In this document: positions 1 to 7,649 of the stretch, one piece after another
Numbering within the stretch: position 1 is the first letter of the stretch
How the letters are laid out: each line of letters starts with the position of its first letter
From: Smittium culicis
Taxonomy: Eukaryota; Kickxellomycota; Harpellomycetes; Harpellales; Legeriomycetaceae
Direction of reading: 5' to 3'
Assembly (NCBI GenBank): GCA_001970855.1
Contig: LSSN01001327.1
Span: 1-12,190 of the forward strand
Length of the DNA: 12,190 nucleotides
The notes under the pieces: generated by a model
The model's input: only the letters and a program-made list of their open reading frames with translations
Told to the model about the DNA's origin: nothing
Database searches by the model: none
Translations under genes and position numbers: made by a program

Positions 1-168
1 GAGGTACAGAGAATTTTAGATCACAAGAAAATTAGGTCGAAAACCTTATACCTTGTTAAATGGAAAAACCTGGGAGAAAAAGAAAATACTTGGGAGCCAG
101 AAGAAAATTTTACATCATCGATTCCTATTAAACGGTACTGGAAAAAACATCTTCAAAAAGGGGAGTGA
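1..168 (+). CDS. Ty3/gypsy pol C-terminus with chromodomain, 5' truncated by window
   Basis: An open frame enters at base 1 and ends at TGA 166-168 (55 residues). It reads as the tail of a chromovirus integrase: EVQRILDHKK, then YLVKWKNLGEKENTWEPEENF, then a basic end KRYWKKHLQKGE. The order hydrophobic-YLVKW, then N-TWEP-E-N, is the chromodomain signature, with the aromatic positions Y and W present. In this family the chromodomain binds modified histone tails and directs integration. Protease, RT and integrase core lie outside the window. The frame is intact here, and the stop sits just after a polypurine tract, as expected for the 3' end of a Ty3 element. It is distinct in sequence from the second chromodomain at 11834-12190, so two different Ty3 families are present. 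Confidence 0.85.
   Translation, partial: EVQRILDHKKIRSKTLYLVKWKNLGEKENTWEPEENFTSSIPIKRYWKKHLQKGE
155..165 (+). other. Polypurine tract of the Ty3/gypsy element
   Basis: AAAAAGGGGAG overlaps the last pol codons and lies just before the proposed LTR start at 169. In LTR retrotransposons such a tract primes plus-strand DNA synthesis directly 5' of the 3' LTR. Confidence 0.6.
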
Positions 169-188
169 TGTTGTATAAATATACAACA
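169..188 (+). repeat. Probable 5' edge of a Ty3 3' LTR, near-perfect palindrome
   Basis: TGTTGTATAAATATACAACA begins with TG directly after the polypurine tract and stop codon, as an LTR should. It consists of 9-base inverted arms around a 2-base centre. No matching ...ACAACA end was found downstream, so the LTR's far edge is unknown. The LTR may be cut by DIRS copy A, whose expected outer end falls near 255-310. Confidence 0.5.
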
Positions 189-322
189 TTTATAGGAATT
201 AGTAATATATTAGCAAAGCATATATAAATATGCATACAATTAGTAGAAATTAATTTGATATTAATATCCGCCAATAAGAACTTTAAAACTATTAATAAAT
301 CATCAATAACAATAAGGAACTA

Positions 323-363
323 TTTATAGATATAAATAGAAGATCCCTATTTATATCTATAAA
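323..363. repeat. Perfect 17-bp inverted repeat with 7-base loop
   Basis: Arms 323-339 (TTTATAGATATAAATAG) and 347-363 are exact reverse complements around AAGATCC (340-346). Each arm is itself nearly palindromic. It could be a cruciform or RNA hairpin in an LTR or ITR. No function is claimed. Confidence 0.8.
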
Positions 364-407
364 GATATGCTGCGATAAAAACAAAACAATAAAAACATAA
401 AAAAAAA

Positions 408-431
408 ATAAGAAAATAAGAAAATAAGAAA
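408..431 (+). repeat. Three perfect tandem copies of ATAAGAAA
   Basis: The 8-base unit repeats exactly three times inside an A-rich block. It is simple-sequence DNA. Confidence 0.85.
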
Positions 432-539
432 AGCAAAAAATCATTAAAAAAAAAACAACTATAAAATGCAAGACAAAAGATAACTTTTTAAAATATAACT
501 TTTTTTACATTATTAAATTACTTATTATATATTTTTTAC

Positions 540-801
540 TTCTTTAAATCTATTCAAATAAAGTTGAAATTTAAAAGAATCTTATAGCACAATAGTATTA
601 GACCAAAAAAACTGAATTACTATAATTTCTGATGTAAAATTTACTGCTACCTCTCTTTTTTTTGGAATCATATTGCAATTTTGGAAACTGGGTTAATGGA
701 TATTAGAAAAAAAACGTAGCAGGTGATACATGAGGTAGGAATTGGAGTTTCATATGAATCGATGATCTGAAGATATTGTCTACTATAAGCGATTTATCAC
801 T
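540..801 (-). pseudogene. Tyrosine recombinase C-terminal remnant (DIRS copy A)
   Basis: Two minus-strand frames carry it. From 801, SDKSLIVDNIFRSSIH aligns with SRSLSVDSISRNIK of copy D. After a frameshift, from 668, IPKKREVAVNF and then IQFFWSN align with IPKARSIGETIAAN and QAFWSN of copy C. These regions flank the second catalytic Arg and the His/Trp position of DIRS recombinases. The nucleophile region around 570 is not clear. The gene is dead as read. Confidence 0.5.
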
Positions 802-1283
802 TTCATGTGGCCGTCAGGATAGCATAATAGCCACTTTCGCTTTATAAACTCTCTATATATGCGCTATAAAAAAATAATTTCTTTTCATGATAAAAAATTT
901 CTACAGGTTTTATTATACATTATCGAGCTTTAATCTTCTGAGGTGCAGTTATTTTGAATTTGAAAATATCATCAACTAGTTAGGAGTGAATATCGCTTCA
1001 TCGCAACATTAATATAATGGATAAAATCTATTTGTCTTATCTATTAAAATAATATTGGGTAGATTTTCATTATTTCAAAGTTGGGTAAAATTTTGGAACA
1101 CTGGTTTAATATCAAATAGCGCTCTAAAAAATTAATTTATATTTGCAACCTTCAGAAAGAGTAAAAGCTACACTACGTGCTCATCTTCACTTATAATTTT
1201 TAGGATCCAATTTACCAGTAAATAGCTGATTGAGATGAAAGTATCAAGTCACATCATGTTTCTTTTAAATATATAATAGTTAA

Positions 1284-1326
1284 CCAGTATATAATTCCGT
1301 CAAATAACTGATAATGTGTGTAGCTG
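1284..1326 (-). pseudogene. Recombinase N-terminal helix fragment (DIRS copy A)
   Basis: The minus strand gives ATHIISYLTELYTG, close to VVNYLEEIYTE of copy C and LIDYLAEIYT of copy D. A 15-base poly-T run (1329-1343) lies immediately upstream in element orientation. The segments on either side are out of frame. Confidence 0.45.
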
Positions 1327-1351
1327 AATTTTTTTTTTTTTTTGGTTATAG

Positions 1352-1750
1352 TTAGCTTCTAACCATTTCGCGAATTCCTGTTGATGTTTTGGTATGTTGA
1401 AATTCTCTTAACTCTTCTATTACTATCCTATAATAAATTAGTTGATGTTTTGGATAAGCTATGATCTTGATAGGCACTACGCTGATTCTACAAGACGTAA
1501 GATTGCAGCTCTTGTTCTCGGTCAGAGGCAAATTTAGATTTGCGGGATCTGATATCACTTATGTATTGATATCGTTAAAGGGGTTCCTAGTGACATTTTC
1601 ATACACCATTAACCAGATCACTGAGGTCTAGATTGATGTAACATTAGTAATTTTCAAAATCACACTATATTTACCTTCATGATCGTTTATCTGATTAATC
1701 TCCACGGTAAAAAACTGTATTGAATAAAGACGAGGCTAAAGTATATGCTT
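1352..1750 (-). pseudogene. Dam-like/linker region of RT-RNase H polyprotein (DIRS copy A)
   Basis: The minus frame from 1558 reads ISDPANLNLPLTENKS and then RISVVPIK. This matches IPDPKSGKSPLTDNNSW and RLSGMPSKPK in copy D, and VPDAKNGKYPLTKN and RIGGVPSRTK in copy C. Upstream, 1707-1680 reads PWRLIR and then TIMK, equivalent to PPWNLIHQVIEKI. Family knowledge places this segment in the region after RNase H that resembles adenine methyltransferases. Stops occur between the blocks. Confidence 0.6.
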
Positions 1751-1959
1751 ATTTATTGCGGGAGAAATACTAATATGAATATAAAACTAAACTTATGATA
1801 ACTATTATAATAGAAAGATAAAAATGAGGGGAAACTAATAGTTGTTTTAAAACTAAAATTAAATGACCTATATTTCCTTGAGCATGAAAAGCCGTCGTTT
1901 AAGTATTATTTTTAGAATATAGTTTATTCTATATTATATTTTTTCCATACCGGTAGACA

Positions 1960-2105
1960 ATGTGGTTCAGAATTTGCATTGGTCATTTTAAACCACACTG
2001 ATTTACCGTTAAGGCTGTGTTTGTCTTCGACAATTTACATCGTGAGGACGAGTTCTTACATATGGGCTCTTCCATTTAAAACTTATAAAAATTACAGAGT
2101 TCTGA
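1960..2105 (-). pseudogene. RNase H remnant (DIRS copy A)
   Basis: The minus frame from 2105 reads SELCNFYKF, stop, MEEPICKNSS, then KLSKTNTALTVNQCG. It aligns with ELLSVLYALRLPSVF and VYSDNTTTLAYVK of copy D. The catalytic Asp of YSDN is replaced by Lys (SKTN). Two stops are seen. Similarity is low but collinear. Confidence 0.4.
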
Positions 2106-2519
2106 CCTGCAGATTCCTTGTCCAAAATCCAGATGAATTACAGGGTCATAATTTTTTATTCATAATGAAAAAAAATTATATTTCGTGGGTGCTCTAGTTC
2201 TGATAGATTTTCTTTAATTTCATTTGATACAAGAGATATCTTATTTGCGCAGTCAGCTGAATTAAAGTTTGTTATGGGCTTGACTTGAAGGAAAAAATCA
2301 ACTGTATGAGCATGGTATTTCATAAAGCGTGCCTAGATACTCTGTGCAATGCTCAGTAATTTTGAATTTGTTCTTTCAACGAAATTTTTATTATTTTCAA
2401 GAGAGATTATGTTTTTCGATTATAAAAACACAGATCGATGAAAAAAACATGTACATCTGGATTGCGTATTTCCTAGGAGTCAAATACCTCGCTGTGGTTT
2501 ATGGGCTTAAGTAGTGTAC
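2106..2519 (-). other. Degraded stretch between gag and RNase H of copy A
   Basis: No reliable coding block was found. Traces near 2300-2200 might be the RT thumb, but the RT palm motifs (LDL, YLDD) are absent, which suggests an internal deletion. Short open frames on + here have no recognisable content. Confidence 0.35.
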
Positions 2520-2970
2520 TTTTCCAAGTACAGTATACTAAAATTCTACACAGCGTTGCACTATCCTTGGTCGGGGATAGTGAAGGCAACGCCCAGCAAT
2601 TCGGAGGACAGCGATTCCAGAGGAGGACCATCTAGAAACAGGAGGAGCCTATTCGTTTAGCACAGTCTGAGACATTATCTGTGCACAAGTCCAGCGTTCG
2701 ACAGCATTACGGAACTCAGCCGTTTAGCAGCTTATTGTAGGAGAGCCAGGTCGATCATTCCCACGTTTGGGTAGGAGCCTATTTTTTATTAATCCTGTTA
2801 GATGTAGGCTCTGACTAGGAGCTCAATGATATCAACGAATTCAATTTTGTTGGAACGAGCTTAATTCCATGACTGCTTGTAACTTCAGTCATCCAGCCTA
2901 CTTGAAGCAATGCCTGGGTGGATCTTTCGGATGGTAGATTGATCCTATTTCCCTTTATGTACGCAGCCGG
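2520..2970 (-). pseudogene. Gag-like remnant (DIRS copy A)
   Basis: This stretch is clearly richer in G+C than its neighbours. One minus frame stays aligned over about 130 codons with several stops: EFVDIIELLVRAYI, then SYPNVGMIDLALLQ, stop, AAKRLSSVML, then LDGPPLESLSSELL. YPN-G-x-D-LLx lines up with NPKLAYCDPFFDVL of the gag of copy C, and the tail resembles the linker that follows. DIRS gag is poorly conserved, so the call rests mainly on position and frame. Confidence 0.4.
2553..2592 (+). repeat. Two-part hairpin within the gag remnant of copy A
   Basis: GCGTTGCACTATCC (2553-2566) can pair with GGATAGT (2575-2581) and GCAACGC (2586-2592), leaving a 4-base bulge (GAAG) and an 8-base loop. 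It gives fourteen perfect pairs. It is probably incidental coding sequence. Confidence 0.5.
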
Positions 2971-2990
2971 TAGACCGGCAGAGGAATGTA

Positions 2991-3139
2991 TTAGTATTAG
3001 AATATTAGTTTTTTTATGCCTTGCACCGAATTTCTATTTTTTTAGTTTATTTACCGCGTATTTTCTATTATTGTTATCGTACCAATAAAATCCCGTGATT
3101 AAAAAAAAAAAAAAGATGATGTCCCGAAATTCGAAGTTA
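2991..3139. other. Boundary between DIRS copies A and B, no gene
   Basis: AT-rich sequence with a 14-base poly-A run (about 3101-3114). This is where the 5' ITR of copy A should lie. A short resemblance to the ITR of copy C (TTGGTACGATA on -) is not decisive. Confidence 0.35.
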
Positions 3140-3179
3140 TTGTGGGTGTTAATTAACAAAATCATTTTTTACCTCGGTC

Positions 3180-3700
3180 TCTTTCTCTCGCACCAAAACC
3201 TAAGTTGTACTTTAGGGAAATGATTTTTATGCGGATTTGGTAGTCAAAGTTTTTTGAGCTGCTGTAATTTATGCATCCGGAATAATTTTCTTCTGATACT
3301 GTGAACTAACGATAAAACTCGCCCCAACTCTGTAACTCTCGATTGTTTTATTGATAGTTTATAAGATTTAGAATTCCTTTCGATACACCAAAAGTGCAAT
3401 TTCAGACTCCACGAGCTTCTTTTTTCGATACACTAGAGGTTTGTTAATTAAGGAACAGTGGCGAGTAGTTCATGATAACGTTCTTAGATAAAAATCAAAT
3501 ATCTTTCTTATTCTATGACTCAGTTAATAGTTATACTTAAAAGTCTTACTCAATTGAAGTTGCTTCAGGTCGCTAGGAATAGAACGTAAATTCCATTTCA
3601 GGAACCTTAATTGATGCATATTGATTTTAATTGACGATAAAAATGGTAGGTACCCCGAAACAAGCGCATTTAAAATTTCTGCCATATTTTCCATGAAGGT
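3180..3700 (+). pseudogene. RNase H and dam-like domain remnant (DIRS copy B)
   Basis: Blocks on +, in shifting frames: LSLAPKPKLYF, then AAVIYASG near 3258 (cf. LLAVIFT), then YCELTIKLAP (cf. YSDNTTTLAY), then LLIKEQWRVV near 3435 (cf. LTEQKEWSL), then NLN, stop, CILILIDDKNGRYPETS from about 3603 (cf. LLNIMIQQSILI and PDPKSGKSPL of copy D). Stops are common. An open frame runs on to 3878 with no DIRS resemblance after about 3710, and I do not think it is a gene. Confidence 0.45.
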
Positions 3701-3959
3701 TATCAAATTATTGAAAATATATTCAGAAATAGATAACTTATTACCAGAGGAGTTTTTTCTTACTACATTATATAAAATTTTTTATATATTAAATATTCAA
3801 ACAGCTAATAATTTAAATATGTTAGAGTTCCTTTTAAAAGCAAAAAGGTGGTATGTAAATTTACAATACGTACCGTAAGACTTTAATTATAAATAAAACT
3901 AAAAAAAATTTACTTTTATATCCACCCTTATTTTGAATTTTTAAAAATTATATATTTTA

Positions 3960-3990
3960 TCTAATAAAGATGATAACACTTAATATCATT
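3960..3990 (+). repeat. ITR-end fragment in inverted orientation to 4128-4156
   Basis: AAGATGATAACACTTAATAT (from 3967) differs at two of twenty positions from the right ITR end of copy C (AAGATGATAATACTTGATAT). It is also an almost perfect reverse complement of the left ITR at 4130-4150. It is best read as the right terminus of copy B. Confidence 0.55.
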
Positions 3991-4101
3991 TTTAAAATGA
4001 TGTGCATAGTCTACTTAAATTTAATAATGAATGATTAATTAGTCAAGGAAAAATTTTATATAATCAAGAACTGATTCTCAAAGAGATTATCATAAATAAT
4101 A
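3991..4101. other. AT-rich spacer between copies B and C
   Basis: No gene or clear motif. It may be the original insertion target, or outer ITR sequence of either copy. Confidence 0.4.
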
Positions 4102-4282
4102 ATATTATTATACAGCATTGGATAGATTCATATTAAGTGTTACCATCATTATTAATAAATCATAGAAAAATACCAATCAAATATAAATGAAAAAGAAAAG
4201 AAATGTTTTTTTTTTTTTTTTTTTTTTTTTTACATTTATAATGTTATGGTACGCATTATAGATAACCTTATCATCTTTTCTT
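4102..4282 (+). repeat. Left inverted terminal repeat of DIRS copy C
   Basis: It matches the reverse complement of 8678-8840 nearly throughout: ATTATTATAC, GATTCATAT-AAGT, ATTAATAAATCAT, then TATGGTACGCATT and GATAACCTTATCATCTTTTC. The motif GTGTTACCAT (4137-4146) recurs in the ITR of copy D at 9615-9624. The arm is longer than its partner mainly because of a poly-T run. Confidence 0.85.
4206..4231 (+). repeat. 26-base poly-T run inside the left ITR
   Basis: The matching site in the right ITR (8727-8746) is A10T10 instead, so the two ITRs have diverged by homopolymer slippage here. Confidence 0.9.
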
Positions 4283-4349
4283 TCACAAAGGTACTTTACC
4301 AGTAATAATTAGGATTTTCAAATTTAAAAATAAAATTCTTTCTATAATA

Positions 4350-5220
4350 AGCCCAGTAAAATCAATCTCAGAAGCTGTAATCGCAAATAATCTTGACGCT
4401 ATTAACGAACCAAATTCCAAGGTTGTTAATCTAAACGTGAGGAAAACAGCTGAGCATCCATAAGAGAACGATCATTCACATCATAGTTAGTAACCCGAAA
4501 ACAGTTATTAACGTTTGCTCAGAATTGGATAGTCTTATCCCATCAATTCCTAAAGACTTTTACAGAAATATTTTCAACGAAGAAGAGAAAAAGAAGGCAA
4601 TCTATGGATTCTTCAAGAAGAGCAAGGTCTGATATAACCATACCCCGAATTAGAACCTGCTCTAGATTCTATCAAGAAATTGGACGCAACATTCTACGCA
4701 ATCCAAGTTGCACCGATACATGGAACGTATCCAATTGAATGTATAACTCATAGAATATTTCAGTCTAATCCAAAACTGGCCTATTGCGATCCGTTTTTTG
4801 ATGTTTTAAACGCGATTAAATGCAATATGATGATCACAGAATCTAATGGATTCTCATGATAGACTTGAAAATTTGCACAACGGAATGTCATTCACCATAA
4901 AACCCGAACAAGTAGTGGAATTTGAAGTAATACCACTCATGGATACCGAAAAATTCGAGACTCAACTAGCAGCGATGAAACCTACTAATCGCGCTAGAGT
5001 TAGGAGGACCTTTCACAGGCACCAGCAGATTGAAGGGCGCTCGAGCCTTGTAAGCTCCAGTTGTGCTGCGGCGCCGATTATCGAAGCTGCAGCGACAAGA
5101 CCGGATCCAAATTCCTCCCGCGAAGGGGTTTCAGATGGGATCAAGGGGCAGGAGTCAAGGGAGCCAGAAATGGATTCAATCACTCTCACAGAGAGAGGGC
5201 GCCTTTCGGTGTTCAGATGA
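4350..5220 (+). pseudogene. Gag-like ORF1 (DIRS copy C)
   Basis: An open stretch 4350-4460 (EAVIANNLDAINEPNSKVVN) ends at TAA 4461. About 170 poorly readable bases follow. Then 4641-4856 reads PELEPALDSIKKLDATFYAI and NPKLAYCDPFFDVLNAI, and after a +1 shift the frame 4846-5220 reads RLENLHNGMSF and KPEQVVEFEV, with a Ser/Arg-rich tail. Long helical segments followed by a basic, Gly/Arg-rich end fit the ORF1 (gag-like) product of fungal DIRS elements, which packages the RNA. DIRS gag is fast-evolving, and the assignment relies on position before RT. No certain ATG was found. Confidence 0.6.
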
Positions 5221-6300
5221 GCTTGGGAGAATCATACGAACAATCAGTGGGTCAGGAAAAACATAAATAAAGGGTTTCAAATACCTTTCAAGAAATTGGA
5301 CCCGAACATAAAGGATTACGAGGAGAACCGAAAAAATATTTTTGTAAGGTAGTGTCATCCTCTGTAAAAAGAATTAAAGGATTCTACGAGGAATCCGCTG
5401 CGTCCCCAAAAGCGATTCTGAAACGACCCCTACAACTAAAATCGAATCCTCTGCGATACAAGCGCAAGCTCAGAAACGAGGCCCATCAGATCATGAAGGA
5501 AGAGGCGGCGTCCCTACCTACTAAAAATGCTATAGAGGAGGTATAAAATCCGAGCACAGGATTCTACAGCAATTTATTCTGCATCCCAAAAAAAGACTGT
5601 AGAGCTACGTTCAAAATTAGATCTAAGGAAGCTGAATCAGCGCCTCGATAAAAGAAGCTTCAAGATGTAATTCTTTCAATCAATCTGCAAGATAATCAGG
5701 AGAAAGGATTTTATGACGCCCTTGGATTTGAACGGATTATTCCAGCATATTCTTATCATAAAGTCGTACCGTGTTCTAACGTTTAATCCGTCTTAGAGCC
5801 CTCATACCTTCAAGAATATCCTGCGCCCAGTCTTGAACTTAGCACGGATCCAGAAAATCAGGGTATCAAAATACTTGAACGATCAGATTATAGTAGGATA
5901 ATCGATATAATTATGCATGAGACACAAAAAGCATATAAATCCGAAGCTTAACTAGCTGGGATACTTGATAAACTGAGCAAAGTTAGAGCTGATTCACTCT
6001 CAGAGAATCATACACCTTGATATGACCATTACAGTCGGGAGATGTCCTTGAAAGTTTCAACGGAAAAGATACGTCGCCTACAGCAATAAGCATAAAAACT
6101 GATAAACCCAGGGAAGACGTCGCACAGATTGCTATCGAGCTTTATATTTATAGAACAAGCGATTTCGATGGCGCTCCTACCGGGAAAATTAATGCTATGT
6201 CAACTGCTGGAGCTCAAGAACCAATAATGTTTAAATAACGCTTAATTGAAATCGAAGGTACTCCTATAAGACGAATAAATACAGAATCTAATATTCTGGA
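5221..6300 (+). pseudogene. Reverse transcriptase (DIRS copy C)
   Basis: The N-terminal part (5221-5340) reads AWENHTNNQWVRKNINKGFQ, the typical entry into DIRS RT. A second frame (5352-5592) reads EEAASLPTKNAIEEV, stop, then GFYSNLFCIPKK (fingers). From 5593 a third frame reads ELRSKLDLRKLNQRL, then motif A FMTPLDLNGLF (Asp codon 5725-5727), then ILRPVLNLARIQKIRVSKYL. Motif C is YLND (5872-5883) in place of YLDD, so a catalytic Asp is lost. A further shift gives the thumb from 5919: REMSLKVSTEKIRRLQQ and ISMALLPGKLML, to TAA 6225. At least three frameshifts and about nine stops are present. Confidence 0.85.
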
Positions 6301-7090
6301 AGGAAAATTTGAAGAAATTGAATAATCTTTCGTTCCTGCCGAAAAGCCCAAAATTTGAGATATATAAAGATGCGAGCAATACGGCCTGGTGTGTCGTCGT
6401 TGTAAAAAATCTACTTTGGTTTATAGAAAAAAATCAAAAGCAACACATCACATTGTTATGCTTGCTTTAATTTAAGCCCGCTTTTGCTTCTTAACTGTTT
6501 AAGTTTTTTATAAATTTTAAACCTATTATTTGTTTTGGTGTTTTATATATTTTATTATTTTTTGTGATCCTTTTTTAAGATAATGTTAAATTTAAAGCAT
6601 TAAAGGCTGCTTTTATACCTTTAATGTTCAAACTTTCTATTTGAAAATTCTTTACTAACTATAAGGCTAGTAGAAAAATTATCGAATAAATTATTAAATA
6701 TGTAAAATATAAACTATTCTTAAAAAATAGCATTTAAAATTAACGCTACAAATATTTTCACTTGTGAGTACATAAATTTACATATATGTTTTCTTCACAT
6801 TGCTTGCATGTTTGATATTGATAATACAGGTGAATCTATATTTATAATATATAATCGCACATGTATTACATATTTCATAACAAAATCAATTGAAAGGAAC
6901 TTCTCGCCGTTATATTTACATAGAGACTGAATGTAGCTGTGGGCCGGTCAGTTCTGATCTACTCAGAAAATAAGATCACCCTAGCACACGTAAGGAAATT
7001 CGGTGATAATATCTCACCTGAACTTCTCGGCATAACGGAACGCCTGTGGAAGCACTGCCTGAAGACAGATATCAGGCTTCAATTCACGTA
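6301..7090 (+). pseudogene. RNase H domain split by an insertion (DIRS copy C)
   Basis: The domain removes RNA from the RNA:DNA hybrid. The first half ends near 6450: LSFLPKSPKFEIYKDASNTA, with the first catalytic Asp at 6369-6371. After the insertion it resumes in the same frame at about 6885: KELLAVIF (Glu codon 6897-6899), VGRSVLIYSENKITLAHV, ELLGITERLWKHCL. The second Asp of the usual YSDN is Glu here (6966-6968). The two halves stay in one frame because insertion plus presumed target duplication is about 438 bases, divisible by three. Stops at 6891, 6921 and 7074 also break it. Confidence 0.8.
6453..6883. mobile_element. Non-coding insertion (solo-LTR-like or MITE-like) inside RNase H of copy C
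   Basis: The RNase H reading is interrupted between HI and KELLA by 431 AT-rich bases unrelated to the protein. The insert has short terminal inverted repeats TTGTTATG (6453-6460) and CATAACAA (6876-6883). Trimmed by one base it is TG...CA, as in an LTR. ATCA occurs on both flanks (6447-6450 and 6885-6888) and may be the duplicated target. Inside is a 9-base inverted repeat (6598-6606 with 6618-6626). No open frame was found. A solo LTR of an unidentified element is the first choice, a MITE the second. Confidence 0.65.
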
Positions 7091-7649
7091 TTAAACGTCA
7101 GTTTTGAATCCGAAGGATGCACCAAGACACTTAACTGAACAGAAAGAATGGTCGCTTTTGAGCAGGGTATTTTATCAATTGGAAAAGAGGTACTGGAAGC
7201 ACAAAGTGGACCTCTTTGAATCAGCGATCAATAATAAGATACCAAAAGATTACATCTGATACCCGGTCCGACAATATATATTCCAAAACACGCTGAGACA
7301 AAATTGGTCAGGTAGGAGGAATCTGTACTGCTGCCCTTCCTGGAACCTGAAATCACAGATAGTCCAGTGGAAAAAACGAGGGCGTATAATAATAACTGTA
7401 ATTATGCCAGAATAAACGTCAGTGAATTGGTTTCTGAACATGTTAGCACTATCGATTTCACAGCTACAAGCTCTAAAAGCAACCGAGGTAGTCCCTGACG
7501 CGAAAAACGGAAAGTACCCGCTCACCAAGAACAGGGACTATACTCTAATGGCATGGAGAATCGGCGGAGTGCCCTCAAGGACAAAGGTGTCTACAATACT
7601 GAATTCGAACTTATTTTTAACAGCCAACGGTCAGTTAGAAGAAGATTGA
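7091..7649 (+). pseudogene. Dam-like C-terminal domain of the RT polyprotein (DIRS copy C)
   Basis: The frame continues from RNase H: LNPKDAPRHLTEQKEWSLL, KHKVDLFESAINNKIPKDYI, TGA 7257-7259, then CCPSWNLKSQIVQW, then ATEVVPDAKNGKYPLTKN and MAWRIGGVPSRTK, to the natural-looking TGA 7647-7649. In DIRS elements this segment is related to adenine methyltransferases, and CCPSW sits where the family has a PPW/PPY motif (copy D: CPPW). The TGA at 7257 replaces a conserved Trp, and a TAA follows at about 7410. The last 97 bases overlap the recombinase frame. Confidence 0.75.

Larger units (their letters stand above)
189..539. other. Gene-free AT-rich stretch, possible LTR remainder and DIRS copy A end
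   Basis: No coding signal was seen. The stretch holds TATA-like tracts near 221-232, a perfect long hairpin (323-363), an A-rich low-complexity block (about 371-460) and a small tandem repeat (408-431). Bases 257-304 resemble the ITR outer end of copy C: a TATTAA core, then ATTAATAAATCAT. This lies about where the end of copy A is expected, but in such AT-rich DNA the match is only suggestive. Confidence 0.4.
290..2990 (-). mobile_element. DIRS-like retrotransposon copy A, heavily degenerate
   Basis: Reading the minus strand from high to low coordinates, blocks resembling DIRS proteins occur in the right order: gag (2970-2520), a short possible RT thumb (about 2300-2200), RNase H (2105-1960), the dam-like region (about 1750-1450), recombinase N-terminal helices (1326-1284) and the recombinase catalytic part (801-540). 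Frames change repeatedly and stops are frequent. The RT palm is missing: only about 300 bases separate gag from the thumb, where copy C has about 1 kb. Both ends are uncertain. The alignments were made by eye against copies C and D in this window. Confidence 0.55.
3140..3990 (+). mobile_element. DIRS-like retrotransposon copy B, 3' part only
   Basis: Collinear remnants on + run from the start of RNase H (LSLAPKPKLYF near 3180, cf. LSFLPKSPKFEIY in copy C) through the dam-like/linker (DDKNGRYP near 3633, cf. PDAKNGKYP). They end in a sequence at 3960-3990 that is the reverse complement of the copy C ITR end. The YR region is essentially lost. Gag and RT are absent, so the copy is 5' truncated. 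Confidence 0.5.

Noticed and set aside
1979..2514. Two plus-strand open frames (1979-2197, 2329-2514)
   Set aside because: They lie antisense to remnants of DIRS copy A and have no recognisable content.
2553..2592. Stable hairpin as a structured RNA gene
   Set aside because: It lies inside a gag remnant and does not fit tRNA, 5S rRNA or another RNA class I can recognise.
3710..3878. Continuation of the + frame from 3621 as a host protein
   Set aside because: The first part is DIRS copy B; the rest is AT-rich with low-complexity residues and no family resemblance.
7257..7259. TGA read as tryptophan under an alternative genetic code
   Set aside because: TAG and TAA stops and frameshifts also interrupt the same genes, and copy D has TAG at the same codon; the Ty3 frames end on TGA right at their polypurine tract.
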